Source of the DNA: Fodinibacter sp963833495
GTDB taxonomy: Bacteria > Actinomycetota > Actinomycetes > Actinomycetales > Dermatophilaceae
Direction of reading: 5' to 3'
Assembly: GCA_963833495.1 (NCBI GenBank)
Contig: CAWHYJ010000002.1
Coordinates: 1 to 64,000, forward strand
DNA: 64,000 nt
Shown: in pieces, positions 8,984 to 18,686 of the stretch
Position numbering within the stretch: the first letter of the stretch is position 1
Layout of the letters: each line of letters starts with the position of its first letter
The notes under the pieces: model-generated
What the model was told of the DNA's origin: nothing
Database searches by the model: none
Seen by the model: the letters and a program-made list of their open reading frames with translations, nothing else
Position numbers and translations under genes: made by a program

Positions 8984-9051
8984 GGTGCTTCGTTTTCCTT
9001 CCGAAGGCCCGAGGCGGACCCTCCCTTGTGTGGTTCTGACAAGTCATAGTT

Positions 9052-9071
9052 TACTACACGTCATAGTAGTA
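9052..9071. promoter_or_regulatory. Inverted repeat TACTAC-N8-GTAGTA, candidate operator
   Basis: AT-rich island in very GC-rich DNA, 69 nt upstream of the start of the two-TM protein at 8390-8983. The arms are 6-bp perfect inverted repeats, and the heptamer TCATAGT occurs twice in direct orientation around it. A similar ACTAC-N5-GTAGT repeat precedes ppdK at 50338. ACTAC/GTAGT dyads are typical of BlaI/MecI-type repressor sites; assignment to that family is inference. Confidence 0.45.
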
Positions 9072-9521
9072 GAACGTTCAATTACGCGTCCTGGGAGTGT
9101 CTGGTGCGCCACACTGCTCGGCGACCTGGCTGTCTGGCGGGCCGCGAACGTTGTCCCCGCTACCGACCAGCGCCCCACCGGACCCCAGCGGCCCGCCAGA
9201 GCGCAAGCCCGGTGGCATCGAGTCCTCGAACCCAGGTGGGCGCCTCTCCGCCGGCCCAGGGCACCGAATGGACCGCCCTCCTACAGGCGCTCGCCCCCGC
9301 CGTGCGCGCCGAGGACTTCACCCCTGAGGTCGTCGAACACCTCCCGTGACTCGAACCCACCAGGGGGCACACCATTCCAGGCCGGGCAGACCACCCACAG
9401 GCACCGGGACGGTCGCGGTGAGCAGCCCAGCAGACGGCCCCGAGCGCCAGGGGGCCGACGGCCGAGAAGACGAATGCGGCTCAAGCCGTCAGGCATCCGA
9501 GTTCAAGCGCAGAGGGCCGGC
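9072..9521. other. Gene-poor stretch
   Basis: Short open frames exist on both strands, but none has a recognisable domain, a plausible SD or consistent codon use. It separates the two-TM protein gene from the asparaginase, whose stop is at 9522. Nothing further is seen in it. Confidence 0.4.
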
Positions 9522-10574
9522 TCAGGTGGTCAGCTCCCCTGCCAAGTCCTGCTGCATGAGCCGGCGCACGTTGTCGGGACCGTGACGATCCGTGAGGGCC
9601 ATGAGCTTGGTGAGTGCGGCCTCGAAGGTCATGTCGCCTCCGGGGACTGCGCCTGCGTCGGCGAGAACCGATCCGGTCGCGTAGCGGCCACCAGCCACGC
9701 TGCCCGCTAGGCATTGAGTAGTGACGACGACGGCGACGCCCCGTTCCGTGGCGGAGCGCACCGTGTCCAAGAACCACGGCTCGGTCGGGCCGTTTCCGGC
9801 GCCATACGCCTCGAGAACGAACCCAAGCAAGCCCGGACGTGCGAGCGCCGTCTCGAATTCGTACTGGTCGACCCCGGGATGCAGCCGCATCCCTGTCACC
9901 GCTGAGCTCAGGCCGCCGCTGCGGCGGATCGGTCCAGCACCCGGCGGCCGGATGAGACCAGGCGCGAACTGAATTGACACACCGGCGACCGCTAAGGGAG
10001 CAAGGTTTGGGGATCCGAACCCGTGGTAGCTGTCGGCGTGCACCTTGACGGCCCGGTTACCCCGGATGAGGAGGTCGGCGAAGAAGACCGTCACCTCTGG
10101 AACCAGCGGCGCGCCGCGGAGGTGCCCGGCGGCGATGGCGAGCGCCGTCACCAGGTTCTCGCGGCCATCGGATCGAAGTTCCGTGACCGGCCGCTGCGCC
10201 CCCGTGAGCACGATCGGGATGTCGATTCCTTCGAGGAGGAAGCTGAGGGCGGATGCCGTGTATGCCATCGTGTCGGTGCCGTGCAGCACCACCACGCCGG
10301 CATGCCCCGGCGCATGGGCCACGATCGCATCGGCAATGTCCACCCAGTCCGATGGGCGCATCCCGGAGGAGTCGATGGGGTCGGCGAAGGTGGCCACGGT
10401 CAGTGCCAGAGGCAGCCGACGCAGGAACGGCAGATGGTCACGGATCTCGCGCAGGTCCAGCGGCACGAGCGATCCAGCAGCGTTCGGACCCATCCCGAAC
10501 GTCCCGCCGGTGTACAGGACGAAAAGTGCAGGCCCCTCGGGACCGACCCGACCGAGAACTTCGACGTCACTCAC
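9522..10574 (-). CDS. L-asparaginase family protein (type I-like)
   Basis: About 350 residues; hydrolyses asparagine to aspartate and ammonia if typical. The two catalytic threonine motifs are present: YTGGTFGM near the N-terminus (nucleophile Thr) and VVLHGTDTMAYT (Thr-Asp pair), followed by VLTGAQRPVTELRSDGREN. The family is usually 320-350 residues, which favours the GTG at 10574, giving about 20 residues before the first strand. An ATG at 10751 in the same frame would add 59 unconserved-looking residues. No signal peptide is evident, so it is probably cytoplasmic. It sits alone in a gene-poor accessory stretch. Confidence 0.88.
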   Translation of the reverse strand: MSDVEVLGRVGPEGPALFVLYTGGTFGMGPNAAGSLVPLDLREIRDHLPFLRRLPLALTVATFADPIDSSGMRPSDWVDIADAIVAHAPGHAGVVVLHGTDTMAYTASALSFLLEGIDIPIVLTGAQRPVTELRSDGRENLVTALAIAAGHLRGAPLVPEVTVFFADLLIRGNRAVKVHADSYHGFGSPNLAPLAVAGVSIQFAPGLIRPPGAGPIRRSGGLSSAVTGMRLHPGVDQYEFETALARPGLLGFVLEAYGAGNGPTEPWFLDTVRSATERGVAVVVTTQCLAGSVAGGRYATGSVLADAGAVPGGDMTFEAALTKLMALTDRHGPDNVRRLMQQDLAGELTT

Positions 10575-10751
10575 GATGACATCTTCGTACGGACCACCCT
10601 GAAGCGAGCCGCGAGGCGCGGCCAACGAACGAGGATGCCCGCCGGGCCAGGCGGGATCGGCACCTTCGGCGGGAACCACCTCCTGTGGGCGGTGTGCTGG
10701 AGGGTCACCGGCGATTGCGTTGCCCCTGCTGATCTGGTTGCCGGTGCTCAT

Positions 10752-11690
10752 CGTCAGGGGGATGCGGTGATGGTGGTGTGAGCCGCTAGGCCAACGAGGG
10801 GTCCGCTTCATCCCGCGCAGGGTGACGCCACTACCGACGGGGCGCCCAGACTTCCACGCAGCCAAGCACGGGACCGGGAGGCGTTGACACGATCGCTCAC
10901 ACCCCTGCCCTAGCACCCGGAAGGGCGTCGGTGGTCGTGGCTGCCGCCTTCGCCGCGGTGCTGCTGGCCGGCTCCGGAGGTAGCGGGGGCACCCTTCCTC
11001 CACTGACCTGGACCCTGCCGTCCACCTCGGTGCCTGTTCCCACCGGCTCGTCGAGCGGCGAGGTCCCGGGGCCCACCCCACCGTCGCAGGAGCCCTCCGA
11101 GACCCAGGGACCCCCGGCGACGTCGATGCCGAGTCCGTCCCCTCGACCGACGAAGTCGGTGAGCGTCACACAGACCGTGCCGCCGACCCCACCGGCCCGA
11201 GGCGCCTTCGTGGACATGCGGGCGCGGCCACGAAGGCCCGAGGAGCTCCTGCGGTCCGCGGCAGGGCGCTAGCCACGAACGTCGATCCAACCCGGTCCGA
11301 ACCCCAGTCAGGAGCACCAACGCTGTCGCGATGACCACGACACCGTTGCCCGCCAAGGCCTCAGATGAGGCGACGGGCGAGCGCCCCAAAGCCGCACGGG
11401 GTCTCCCGCCGGTTCAGGAGCTTGCGCGTCTATGGGGTTCCCCGAAGGAGGCCGCGGCGCTGCTGCCCACGCCTCCGTGTGCCTCTCAACACTCGGCGTC
11501 TTGCGCGCCTCCGCCATGGCGAACAGCAGACGCGCGATCTCCGCGTGCCGCCCCTCGGCGGCATCATCACGGCGATCTACGGAAACTCGGTGTCGCCTCC
11601 CGTGGTCAGGCGGTGGCCAGGGGCCGCGAGCCTGGCCTGCTCGAGTCCCTGCGCACCAGCGCCTGAGCGCGTCTGCGCGGCCCGCGCGCA
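10752..11690. other. Gene-poor stretch with a Pro/Ser/Thr-rich open frame
   Basis: No confident gene. On the plus strand, 10883-11272 is an open frame with a hydrophobic segment (SVVVAAAFAAVLLAG) followed by a Pro/Ser/Thr-rich tail. It could be the end of a membrane-anchored protein whose start is lost, or chance. The rest (11273-11690) shows only short frames in all phases without domains. It may be decayed DNA next to the asparaginase. Confidence 0.35.
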
Positions 11691-11694
11691 GAGC

Positions 11695-12966
11695 TCAGTC
11701 GGTGGCCGCGAGCTGGCGGGTGCGGCGCAGCGCCAGCTCCGCCAGCGCGGCCGCGATGTCGGGCACGACCGCGTCGTCGAAGGCCGCCCGCGGCGAGTGG
11801 TTGTCCTCGGCGTCGTGGTGGTCGGCGTGGGCGCAGGCGGAGACGTTGAGGTAGGCACCGGGCACCCGCTCGAGCACGAAGGACATGTCCTCGGACCCCG
11901 CCTCCGGGTCGGCCATGTCGGCCCACCGGTCGGCCCCGAACAGGTCGACCACCACCCCCTGCGCGAACGCGTGCTCGTCGGCGTCGTTCACCGTCACCGG
12001 GTAGCCGTTGCCGATCTCGACCGTGGCGGTGAGCCCGTGCGCCGACGCCACGCCCTCGGCCACCCGGGTGACGACATCGTGCGCCTTGGCGCGGTGCTCG
12101 GGCGAGAAGGTGCGCAGTGACGCCTCGATGAGGGCATCGTCGGGAATGACGTTGTTGACGGTGCCGGAGGCGATCCGGCCCACGGTGAGCACCACCGGGT
12201 CCCAGATGCTGAACTGCCGGGTGACCGCGGTCTGGAACGCCAGCACGATCTCGCATGCCACCGGCACCGGGTCGCGGGTGCGGTCGGGGGCCGACCCGTG
12301 GCCACCGAGTCCGTGCACCGTGACCACGACCTCGTCCGCGGCCGCCATCAGCGTGCCGGGGCGCCCGAACCACGTGCCGAACGGGTGGTCGGCGGAGTAG
12401 ACGTGCACGGCATACGCGGCGTCGACCCGCCGCCCGGCAGCCTCGAGCAGCCCCTCGCGAATCATCGGCTCGGCGCCGCCAGGCCCCTCCTCCGCGGGCT
12501 GGAACATCAGCACGACGTCGCCGTCCAGCGCGTCGCGCAGCTCGTGCAGGATGCGCGCCGCCCCCACCAGGGCGGCCACGTGCAGGTCGTGTCCGCACGC
12601 GTGCATCAGCCCGGGCCGCTGCGACACGTAGTCGACGTCGACCTGCTCGGTGACCGGCAGCGCGTCCATGTCGCCGCGCAGCAGCACCACCGGCCGCTCT
12701 CCCGATACCGGCGCCCGGCCCCGCAGCACCGCCACCACCGAGCTGAGCGAGGTCCCGAGGGTCACCTCGAGGTCGAGACCGGCGAGCGCCTCGAGCACCA
12801 CCGCCTGGGTGTCCGGCAGGTGCAGCCCCAGCTCGGGGATGCCGTGCAGCCGGCGGCGCAGGGCGACCAGCTCGGCGCCGATCCGGCGCGAGACGGCCAG
12901 GGCATCGGGAGCGTCGGAACCGTCGGGAGCAGCGGGAGCGTCGGGCACCCGGCCGAGACTAGCCAC
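11695..12966 (-). CDS. M20 family metal-dependent amidohydrolase (hippurate/N-acyl amino acid hydrolase type)
   Basis: 423-residue cytoplasmic hydrolase that removes acyl groups from N-acyl amino acids or related amides. Metal-site motifs are visible: RGDMDALPV, MHACGHDLHVAAL and QPAEEGPGGA, and the late SEDMSFVLERVPG with a final histidine-rich segment near the C-terminus. Length and motif order match the M20D amidohydrolase group. The GTG start at 12966 overlaps the stop of the PrsW-like gene by 8 nt, so the two are probably co-transcribed. Substrate not predictable. Confidence 0.9.
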   Translation of the reverse strand: MASLGRVPDAPAAPDGSDAPDALAVSRRIGAELVALRRRLHGIPELGLHLPDTQAVVLEALAGLDLEVTLGTSLSSVVAVLRGRAPVSGERPVVLLRGDMDALPVTEQVDVDYVSQRPGLMHACGHDLHVAALVGAARILHELRDALDGDVVLMFQPAEEGPGGAEPMIREGLLEAAGRRVDAAYAVHVYSADHPFGTWFGRPGTLMAAADEVVVTVHGLGGHGSAPDRTRDPVPVACEIVLAFQTAVTRQFSIWDPVVLTVGRIASGTVNNVIPDDALIEASLRTFSPEHRAKAHDVVTRVAEGVASAHGLTATVEIGNGYPVTVNDADEHAFAQGVVVDLFGADRWADMADPEAGSEDMSFVLERVPGAYLNVSACAHADHHDAEDNHSPRAAFDDAVVPDIAAALAELALRRTRQLAATD

Positions 12967-14122
12967 CCGGCATCCCGACGAACTGGGCGCGGCGCAGGGT
13001 CAGCGCCTCGAGCAGCTCGCGCTCCTGCGCGAGCGCGTGCTCGTCGGCGGCCGAGTGGTACATCCGCCGCCGCAGCAGCGCCAGCTCGCTCGCGGCGTCC
13101 TGGAAGGAGCGCATCGCGGCGAGCCCCGCCCGGCCGGTGTTGGCCCGCGCCCAGGCCCGCGCCTCGCGGCGTTGGGGCATCGACGAGAGCATCGCCACCT
13201 CGGCGGCCGAGAGCCACCCGGCATCCGCGTAGGGGCGCAGGAACTGGCCGATGAGGCGCCCCTCGCGCCGGCGGGTCCACCCCACGAAGCCGAGGAAGGC
13301 CAGGAAGATCGGCACCTCGACGAGCAGGTAGACCACAACCATCCCGCGACCACCCGAGACCGCCGCCAGGTTCCACAGCGCGTGGCTGAGCACCGCGAGG
13401 AGGTAGCCCAGCAGCGGCCCGAGGATGCGCGGGAGCCAGGTGCGGCTGGTGGCGGCCACCCCGACCCCCACCCCGAAGAGCACCGTGAACATCGGGTGCG
13501 CGAAGGGCGAGAGCAGGCAGCGAGCCACGAAGGTGCCGGTGAGCGCCTCACCACCGCCGTCGGCATACGCCTGGGCGAGGTAGTTGATGTTCTCGGTGAA
13601 GGCGAAGCCCGCCGCGCAGATGCCGGCGTAGACCATGCCGTCGGTGACGCCGTCGAACTCGCCCCGCAGCACCCACCACACGATCAGCACGAGGGCGCCC
13701 TTGGCGGCCTCCTCGACGAACGGCGCGACCAGCACCGCCGTCGTCTGCAGGGCGCCCTGCCGGTCGGCGGCCGCCTCGAGCACGGCGATGGCACCGGTGT
13801 TGAAGACCGCCGCGACCACGGCTGCGACCAGGGCGCCCCACAGGAAGGCCACGACCAGGTAGCGGGTCGGCTCGGACTCGAAGCGGTCGAGCCACAAGAA
13901 GGTGGGGATGACGATTCCGAGCGGCACCAGCGCGACCGCCAGCGCGAGCACCGCGGTCTGCACGCCGAAGGCCGCCCCCAGGTAGCTGGACACCACCAGC
14001 GCCGACAGGAGGAAACCCACAGAGGCGACCCCGGTGAGCAGCCACCCCCGCAGGGCAGGCCGGGTGGTGGGGTCGCGGCGGGTGGCCAGCGCCGGCGGCC
14101 GCTGCGCGAGGTCCCCACTCAT
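12959..14122 (-). CDS. PrsW family intramembrane metalloprotease
   Basis: 387-residue polytopic membrane protein. PrsW-type motifs are present: FVEEAAKG (EExxK), GFAFTENINY (E-N) and the histidine-bearing segment SPFAHPMFT, all placed in or near membrane spans. In Bacillus PrsW cleaves anti-sigma factor RsiW; the target here is unknown. The C-terminal 100 residues form a soluble, Arg/Ala-rich helical tail. The ATG at 14122 gives MSGDLAQRPPAL. It is divergent from orn, with only about 60-70 nt between starts. Confidence 0.88.
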   Translation of the reverse strand: MSGDLAQRPPALATRRDPTTRPALRGWLLTGVASVGFLLSALVVSSYLGAAFGVQTAVLALAVALVPLGIVIPTFLWLDRFESEPTRYLVVAFLWGALVAAVVAAVFNTGAIAVLEAAADRQGALQTTAVLVAPFVEEAAKGALVLIVWWVLRGEFDGVTDGMVYAGICAAGFAFTENINYLAQAYADGGGEALTGTFVARCLLSPFAHPMFTVLFGVGVGVAATSRTWLPRILGPLLGYLLAVLSHALWNLAAVSGGRGMVVVYLLVEVPIFLAFLGFVGWTRRREGRLIGQFLRPYADAGWLSAAEVAMLSSMPQRREARAWARANTGRAGLAAMRSFQDAASELALLRRRMYHSAADEHALAQERELLEALTLRRAQFVGMPGG

Positions 14123-14192
14123 GGCACGCGACCCTAGTGCAGCGCACCGTCCGGCAACGGCCCGCCGCCCACCGCGCCCTAGCATGGCCACC

Positions 14193-14852
14193 ATGACCAC
14201 CCCGCCGACCGACCGCGCGCACACCGACCGCATCGTCTGGATCGACTGCGAGATGACCGGGCTGTCCCTCGAGAGCGACGCGCTCGTCGAGGTGGCGGCC
14301 CTGGTCACCGACTACGAGCTCACCGTGCTCGGCACCGGGGTCGACGTCGTCATCCGCCCGCCGGATGCCGCCCTCGCCCAGATGGGCGACTTCGTGCGCG
14401 AGATGCACACCAGCTCGGGCCTGCTCGACGTGCTCGCCGAGGGCACCACGCTCGAGGCGGCCCAGTCGATGGTGCTCGACTACGTCAAGGAGTGGGTGCC
14501 CGAGCCGCGCAAGGCCCCTCTGGGTGGCAACACCGTCGCCACCGACCGGGCCTTCCTCGCCCGCGACATGGCCGAGCTCGAGTCCTACCTGCACTACCGC
14601 ATCATCGACGTCTCCTCCATCAAGGAGCTCTCGCGGCGCTGGTTCCCGCGGGCCTACTTCGCCTCCCCCACCAAGAGCGGCGGCCACCGGGCACTCGCCG
14701 ACATCCGCGAGTCGATCGCCGAGCTGCGCTACTACCGCGAGGCCGTCTTCGTGGCGCCGCCCGGGCCGTCGACCGAGCAGGCCCGCAGCATCGCCGCGCG
14801 CCACCTCGTCGACCACTCCTCCCCAGGGGTGGTCGGGAGCACCCCCGAGTAA
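14193..14852 (+). CDS. orn: Oligoribonuclease (DEDDh 3'-5' exoribonuclease)
   Basis: About 219 residues. Degrades 2-5 nt RNA oligomers (and pGpG) to mononucleotides in the cytoplasm. All DEDDh elements are seen: WIDCEMTGL (Asp, Glu), the GNTVATDRAFLARDM segment (Asp) and GGHRALADI (His, Asp). Two in-frame ATGs, 14184 and 14193, lie 9 nt apart; neither has an SD and either could be used, possibly from a leaderless transcript. The length is slightly above the usual 180-215 because of a short C-terminal tail. tRNA-His follows closely. Confidence 0.93.
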   Translation: MTTPPTDRAHTDRIVWIDCEMTGLSLESDALVEVAALVTDYELTVLGTGVDVVIRPPDAALAQMGDFVREMHTSSGLLDVLAEGTTLEAAQSMVLDYVKEWVPEPRKAPLGGNTVATDRAFLARDMAELESYLHYRIIDVSSIKELSRRWFPRAYFASPTKSGGHRALADIRESIAELRYYREAVFVAPPGPSTEQARSIAARHLVDHSSPGVVGSTPE

Positions 14853-14913
14853 CCGGTACGATGGTTCGCGCTACGGGCGCAACGGCATCCTCGGATGCCG
14901 GGCGCCCGTCGTG

Positions 14914-14986
14914 GTGGGTGTAGCTCAGCTGGTAGAGCACCTGGTTGTGGTCCAGGTGGCCGCGGGTTCAAGTCCCGTCACTCACC
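14914..14986 (+). tRNA. tRNA-His (GTG anticodon)
   Basis: Cloverleaf with a 7-bp acceptor stem (GTGGGTG with CACTCAC), D arm TAGCTCAGCTGGTAGAGCA, anticodon loop TTGTGGT giving GTG, and T arm around GGTTCAAGT. A G at 14913 can pair with discriminator C73, the hallmark extra G-1:C73 pair of tRNA-His. CCA is encoded at 14987-14989. Confidence 0.95.
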
Positions 14987-15157
14987 CCAAAGCCCCTGTT
15001 CACCCGGGGGCCCCAGTGGCCCGGTGCCCCCTTCAAAGGGAGCGCCGGGCCGCTGTCGTGACCACAACTGCCCACGCGTGAGGATCCGCAGCCCCGTGCG
15101 CGCGCGATGCCATCGGCTGCATTAGCCTTCGGCTCTCCGCCTCCAGAAAGAACCCAC

Positions 15158-17185
15158 GTGCGCCCGCTCTCCCGCCGCCCGGCCACCCTGCTCGCGATCA
15201 GCGCCCTGCTGCTGACCGGCGCGGGCACCGCGACCGCGTCTGCGTCCACGGTGGCCGACCCGGTGGTGGAGATCCTGCCGGTCACCTCCATCGTGGACGG
15301 GGCCACCGTTCCGGTCGTCGACGGACCGTTCGACCTGGTCGTGCGGGTCACCGGCGGCGGCGCGTCCGCCATCGAGCTGACCCCCGTGCTGCCGTCGTGG
15401 ACCTGGTCTTCCCCCGCAGCCACGACAACGGTCCCGGGCGGCAGCTGCCCGGTCGAGTGCACCGTCAGCTGGCGCATCGACCCGGCCGACCAGGCCACCC
15501 CCTGGCCCCAGGGATGGAGGCCCCTGGACGTCACCGCCGTCGTCAACGGGCAGTCGATCACGACGTACGGCGGCTCGGTGGACCACCAGCCCGTCGTCCC
15601 GTCGACCGAGGTCGTCGGCGTGACCGCAGACGCCAGCGCCGCCCACCCTGGCTGGGCCGCCTCCGTCGCCGACACGGGCGCGCAGGTCGCCTTCCGTGGC
15701 GCCCCTGGACACCGCCTCGACGAACAGGTGGTCGTCTCCGTGCTGCCCCTTCCCGGGTCGGACGCCGCGTCGTCCTCGCTCGGGGTCCCCGCCGTGGCCA
15801 CGACCACCGCCACCTGGGACCCGGACCCCGACGCCTACGGCCGCTCCACCGGGCAGGCCCACCTCGACACCAGCGCGGTCCCGGAAGGGAGCTACCGCCT
15901 TGTCGCCCAGGCACACGACCCTGCCGGGCACTACAGCTACGCCGACGCCGGCGGCCTGTTGGTGCGGCACAGCCCGCTGGTCTCCCTGCAACGGCCCGGC
16001 ACCGCCAAGGTCAGCACCGGCTCCACCTTCGACACCACGCTGAACGTCGGCAACCCGCGAGCCACCGCCGCCTCACCGCTGGCCACGGTCAAGCTCACCG
16101 TCGCCGGGAAGGTCAGCCTGCTGACCGACACCGCCGCGTGGAGCATCCCCACCCCCGACGCACCCCCCTCCATGCGCTCGATCAGCATTCCGACCACCGG
16201 GATGCCGCTGGGGCCGGTCCCCGTCACCGCGGAGGTCTTCGACGCCGCCGGGGACAGCCTCGGCACCGCGACGACGTCCTTCGAGGTCGTGGACTACCAC
16301 GACACGCTCAGCGTCCCGACCCTGGTCGTCGGCAAGCCGGCGCAGCTGCACCTGAACGCCACCAGGCCCGCCGGGACGACCCTGGCCCTCTGCATGCTCA
16401 CGCTGGCCACCGCCCCCGAGCAGTACCAGAGCCCCAACCTGTGCCAGAACCCGACGGCGGCGACCGTCACCGGCACCGCGACCTTCACCCCCGTCTACGC
16501 CGGTGCCGCCACCGTGCGCGAGCAGATCCTTCCCGGCGACGGTGCAGTCGGCCCCGACCGCACCGTCCCGGTCACGATCTACGCCAACCGCACCGCAACC
16601 CTGACCGCCCCCTCGTCCGCTGCCTACAACAGCACCCAGACGGCGACCGTCACGGTCAAGGACGAGAAGAAGAAGGGCCTGACGACCTCGGCCGGCTCGG
16701 GCGTCACCGTGACCCTGCAGCGCAAGCCGGCCGGAGCGACCACCTGGACGACCATCGGCACCGCCACCACGGCCACGACCGGGGTGGCGACCGTGAAGTT
16801 CGCCAACACCGCCAGCGGACGGCTGCGTGGGGTCGTCAAGGGCGCCGTGCCCGCCACCACCCTGACCACCGCTGAACGCGCGGTCACCTCCGTCCCCACG
16901 GTGACCTGGTCGTCCCTGCCCACCAGCGCCCGCTCCGGGGCGACCGTCGCCGCCGCCGTGTACGCCAAGCCGTACCAGACGGGCGCCCTGGTCAAGTTCC
17001 AGGCCCGCAAGCTCGGCGCCACCACCTGGACCACGTTCGGCTCCGGAGCCGTCGGCTCCAGTGGCTACGCGAAGGCCAGTGCGCGCCTGTACTCCCGAGG
17101 CACCTGGGAGGTGCGCGTCCAACGCGTGGGGACCACCACCCAGGCCACCGGGTACAGCAGCACCCGGCGCCTCACGATCAGCTGA
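15158..17185 (+). CDS. Secreted protein with Ig-like repeats
   Basis: 675 residues from the GTG at 15158 (AGAAAG upstream). A signal peptide is clear: RPLSRRP, then a hydrophobic core LLAISALLLTGAGTA, and an Ala-x-Ala-like site around residue 30-33. The rest is beta-rich, Thr/Val/Ala-rich and lacks enzyme motifs. The last third holds two related units with the phrase GATTWTTIG / GATTWTTFG, a pattern common in actinobacterial Ig-like domains of cell-surface or exported proteins. Presumed role: extracellular adhesion or scaffold (inference). No GGATGCC host motif was seen inside it. A truncated phosphoesterase relic follows. Confidence 0.78.
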   Translation: MRPLSRRPATLLAISALLLTGAGTATASASTVADPVVEILPVTSIVDGATVPVVDGPFDLVVRVTGGGASAIELTPVLPSWTWSSPAATTTVPGGSCPVECTVSWRIDPADQATPWPQGWRPLDVTAVVNGQSITTYGGSVDHQPVVPSTEVVGVTADASAAHPGWAASVADTGAQVAFRGAPGHRLDEQVVVSVLPLPGSDAASSSLGVPAVATTTATWDPDPDAYGRSTGQAHLDTSAVPEGSYRLVAQAHDPAGHYSYADAGGLLVRHSPLVSLQRPGTAKVSTGSTFDTTLNVGNPRATAASPLATVKLTVAGKVSLLTDTAAWSIPTPDAPPSMRSISIPTTGMPLGPVPVTAEVFDAAGDSLGTATTSFEVVDYHDTLSVPTLVVGKPAQLHLNATRPAGTTLALCMLTLATAPEQYQSPNLCQNPTAATVTGTATFTPVYAGAATVREQILPGDGAVGPDRTVPVTIYANRTATLTAPSSAAYNSTQTATVTVKDEKKKGLTTSAGSGVTVTLQRKPAGATTWTTIGTATTATTGVATVKFANTASGRLRGVVKGAVPATTLTTAERAVTSVPTVTWSSLPTSARSGATVAAAVYAKPYQTGALVKFQARKLGATTWTTFGSGAVGSSGYAKASARLYSRGTWEVRVQRVGTTTQATGYSSTRRLTIS

Positions 17186-17280
17186 ACCGCCGCGGCGGGG
17201 CCACCCCCGCCGCTGACGACCGGGGCTGTGCCCAGTGCCACAAAGGGCACCCAGCCCACCGCCGGCGACGGGAGAATGGG

Positions 17281-17695
17281 ATGCACGAGCCGTGCTTCTC
17301 GCTCGGAGTGCACGGGTGCGCGTCGTCACCGGAGCTGAGCGACGCGCCCATCGCCGAGCACGTGGACCTCGTCCTGGCCGGGCACGACCACGACTACACC
17401 CGCACCCACCAGCTGGCCGGCACGGTCGCCGCCCCGCGGGTCGTCGACGGCGACGGCACCATGACGCGCGGCGCCGGCACGGTGTTCGCTGTGGTCGGCA
17501 ACGGCGGTTACGCGCCACGGACCATCACCCCCAAGACCGCCCTCTACGCGGCCGCCTCCGGGACCAACACCGCGGGCGGGATCACGTTCGGGTTTCGCCA
17601 AGGTCGTGCTCACCGCGGACAGCCTGCGGTACACGTTCGTGCGCACCTCCGGAGGCACCCTCGCCGACGGGTTCACCATCACCGCCGCCGGCTGA
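17281..17695 (+). pseudogene. Truncated, frameshifted calcineurin-like phosphoesterase
   Basis: The frame from 17281 starts inside the metallophosphoesterase fold: MHEPCFSLGVHG, then LVLAGHDHDYTRTHQL (metal-binding GHDHDY motif), then VVGNGGYAP. The N-terminal half with the other metal ligands is absent. Near 17590 the frame must shift to continue as FAKVVLTADSLRYTFVRTSGGTLADGF and stop at 17693. Two lesions mean it is a relic of a secreted phosphatase that may once have accompanied the Ig-like protein upstream. Confidence 0.78.
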
Positions 17696-17780
17696 GGCGG
17701 AACCGACCCGGCGCCGGCACGAGCGCCCGGGATGAGCGGAGATCCCGATCGGGTCACACGACCCGCCCGGGTTTGCGATC

Positions 17781-18470
17781 ATGGTGCGCATGCTCTCGCG
17801 CCGCTTCGCGACCATCGTCACCCTGGTCATCGTCGCCGCCTTCGTGGTGGTGTCGGTCGCCCCTGCGTTCGCCGCGACGCCGGCGCTGCTCCCACAGCAC
17901 GCCAAGCTCGTCGGGACCACCCCCAAGGACGGCAGCTCGGTGGAGACCGCTCGGGTGGTGACCCTGACGTTCAGCGAGGACGTCAACCCCGACTTCGTGA
18001 CCGTCGAGGTGGCCGGCCCGTCGGGCGCCGAGACCGACGGGGACGCGACGACCGAGGGCGTCACGGTCACCCAGCCGCTGACCGACGATCTCGCCCCCGG
18101 GCAGCACGTCGTGACCTACCGCGTGGTCAGCACCGACGGCCACCCGGTCTCCGGCACGGTGACGTTCACGACCACGGCCGGCCCGGCATCCCCCTCACCG
18201 TCGCCCAGCGCCTCGGCGACCCCCACTCCTGAACCGACCAACTCCGTCGTCGCGTCGCCGCAGCCCACCGTCACCGCCGCACCCACCTCGCAGGAGTCCG
18301 GCGGCGGCATCCCCGGATGGCTCATCATCGGGGGCGTCGTGCTCCTGGCCGCCCTTGCGCTGGGCGCGGCCTGGCGCAGCATCGGCGGCCCGGAGGCCGA
18401 CGCCGAGGCGGATGCCACGGACCGTGCCGATGACGCTCCCACCGTGGACCCCGAGGGCACCCACCGATGA
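17781..18470 (+). CDS. CopC-domain exported protein with C-terminal membrane anchor
   Basis: 229 residues: signal peptide (hydrophobic core about 8-30, ending AFAATPA), CopC fold at about 38-135 with the N-terminal copper-ligand-type histidine (PQHAKLVGTTP) and the conserved end YRVVSTDGHPVSGTVTF, then a Ser/Pro/Thr linker, one membrane span (about 180-202) and an acidic tail. CopC proteins bind copper outside the membrane; here it is tethered, and no CopD partner is adjacent. ATGs at 17781 and 17790 are both possible. tRNA-Lys follows 60 nt downstream. Confidence 0.88.
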   Translation: MVRMLSRRFATIVTLVIVAAFVVVSVAPAFAATPALLPQHAKLVGTTPKDGSSVETARVVTLTFSEDVNPDFVTVEVAGPSGAETDGDATTEGVTVTQPLTDDLAPGQHVVTYRVVSTDGHPVSGTVTFTTTAGPASPSPSPSASATPTPEPTNSVVASPQPTVTAAPTSQESGGGIPGWLIIGGVVLLAALALGAAWRSIGGPEADAEADATDRADDAPTVDPEGTHR

Positions 18471-18532
18471 CCGGGCGGTACGGCCGGACCGATTTCGCCG
18501 GGATGCCGGGCGGCTGCTAATGTCTCCGTCGC

Positions 18533-18605
<73 letters not shown>

Positions 18606-18610
18606 CCACA

Positions 18611-18638
18611 CGAGGCCCCCCGACACCGGGGGGCCTCG
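18611..18638 (+). terminator. Terminator hairpin after tRNA-Lys
   Basis: Perfect 12-bp stem CGAGGCCCCCCG / CGGGGGGCCTCG with an ACAC loop, directly after the tRNA-Lys CCA. The downstream sequence is only weakly T-rich. Confidence 0.75.
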
Positions 18639-18686
18639 CTCGTTGGCCCGGCCAGCCGGGCCCGCCGCCCTCCGGTTGATCCAGCG

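Noticed and set aside
10910..11389. Minus-strand frame with a hydrophobic N-terminus (MGRSPVASSEALAGNGVVV)
   Set aside because: Only the first 40 residues look membrane-like; the rest mirrors the plus-strand Pro/Ser/Thr-rich frame. Not supportable as a gene.
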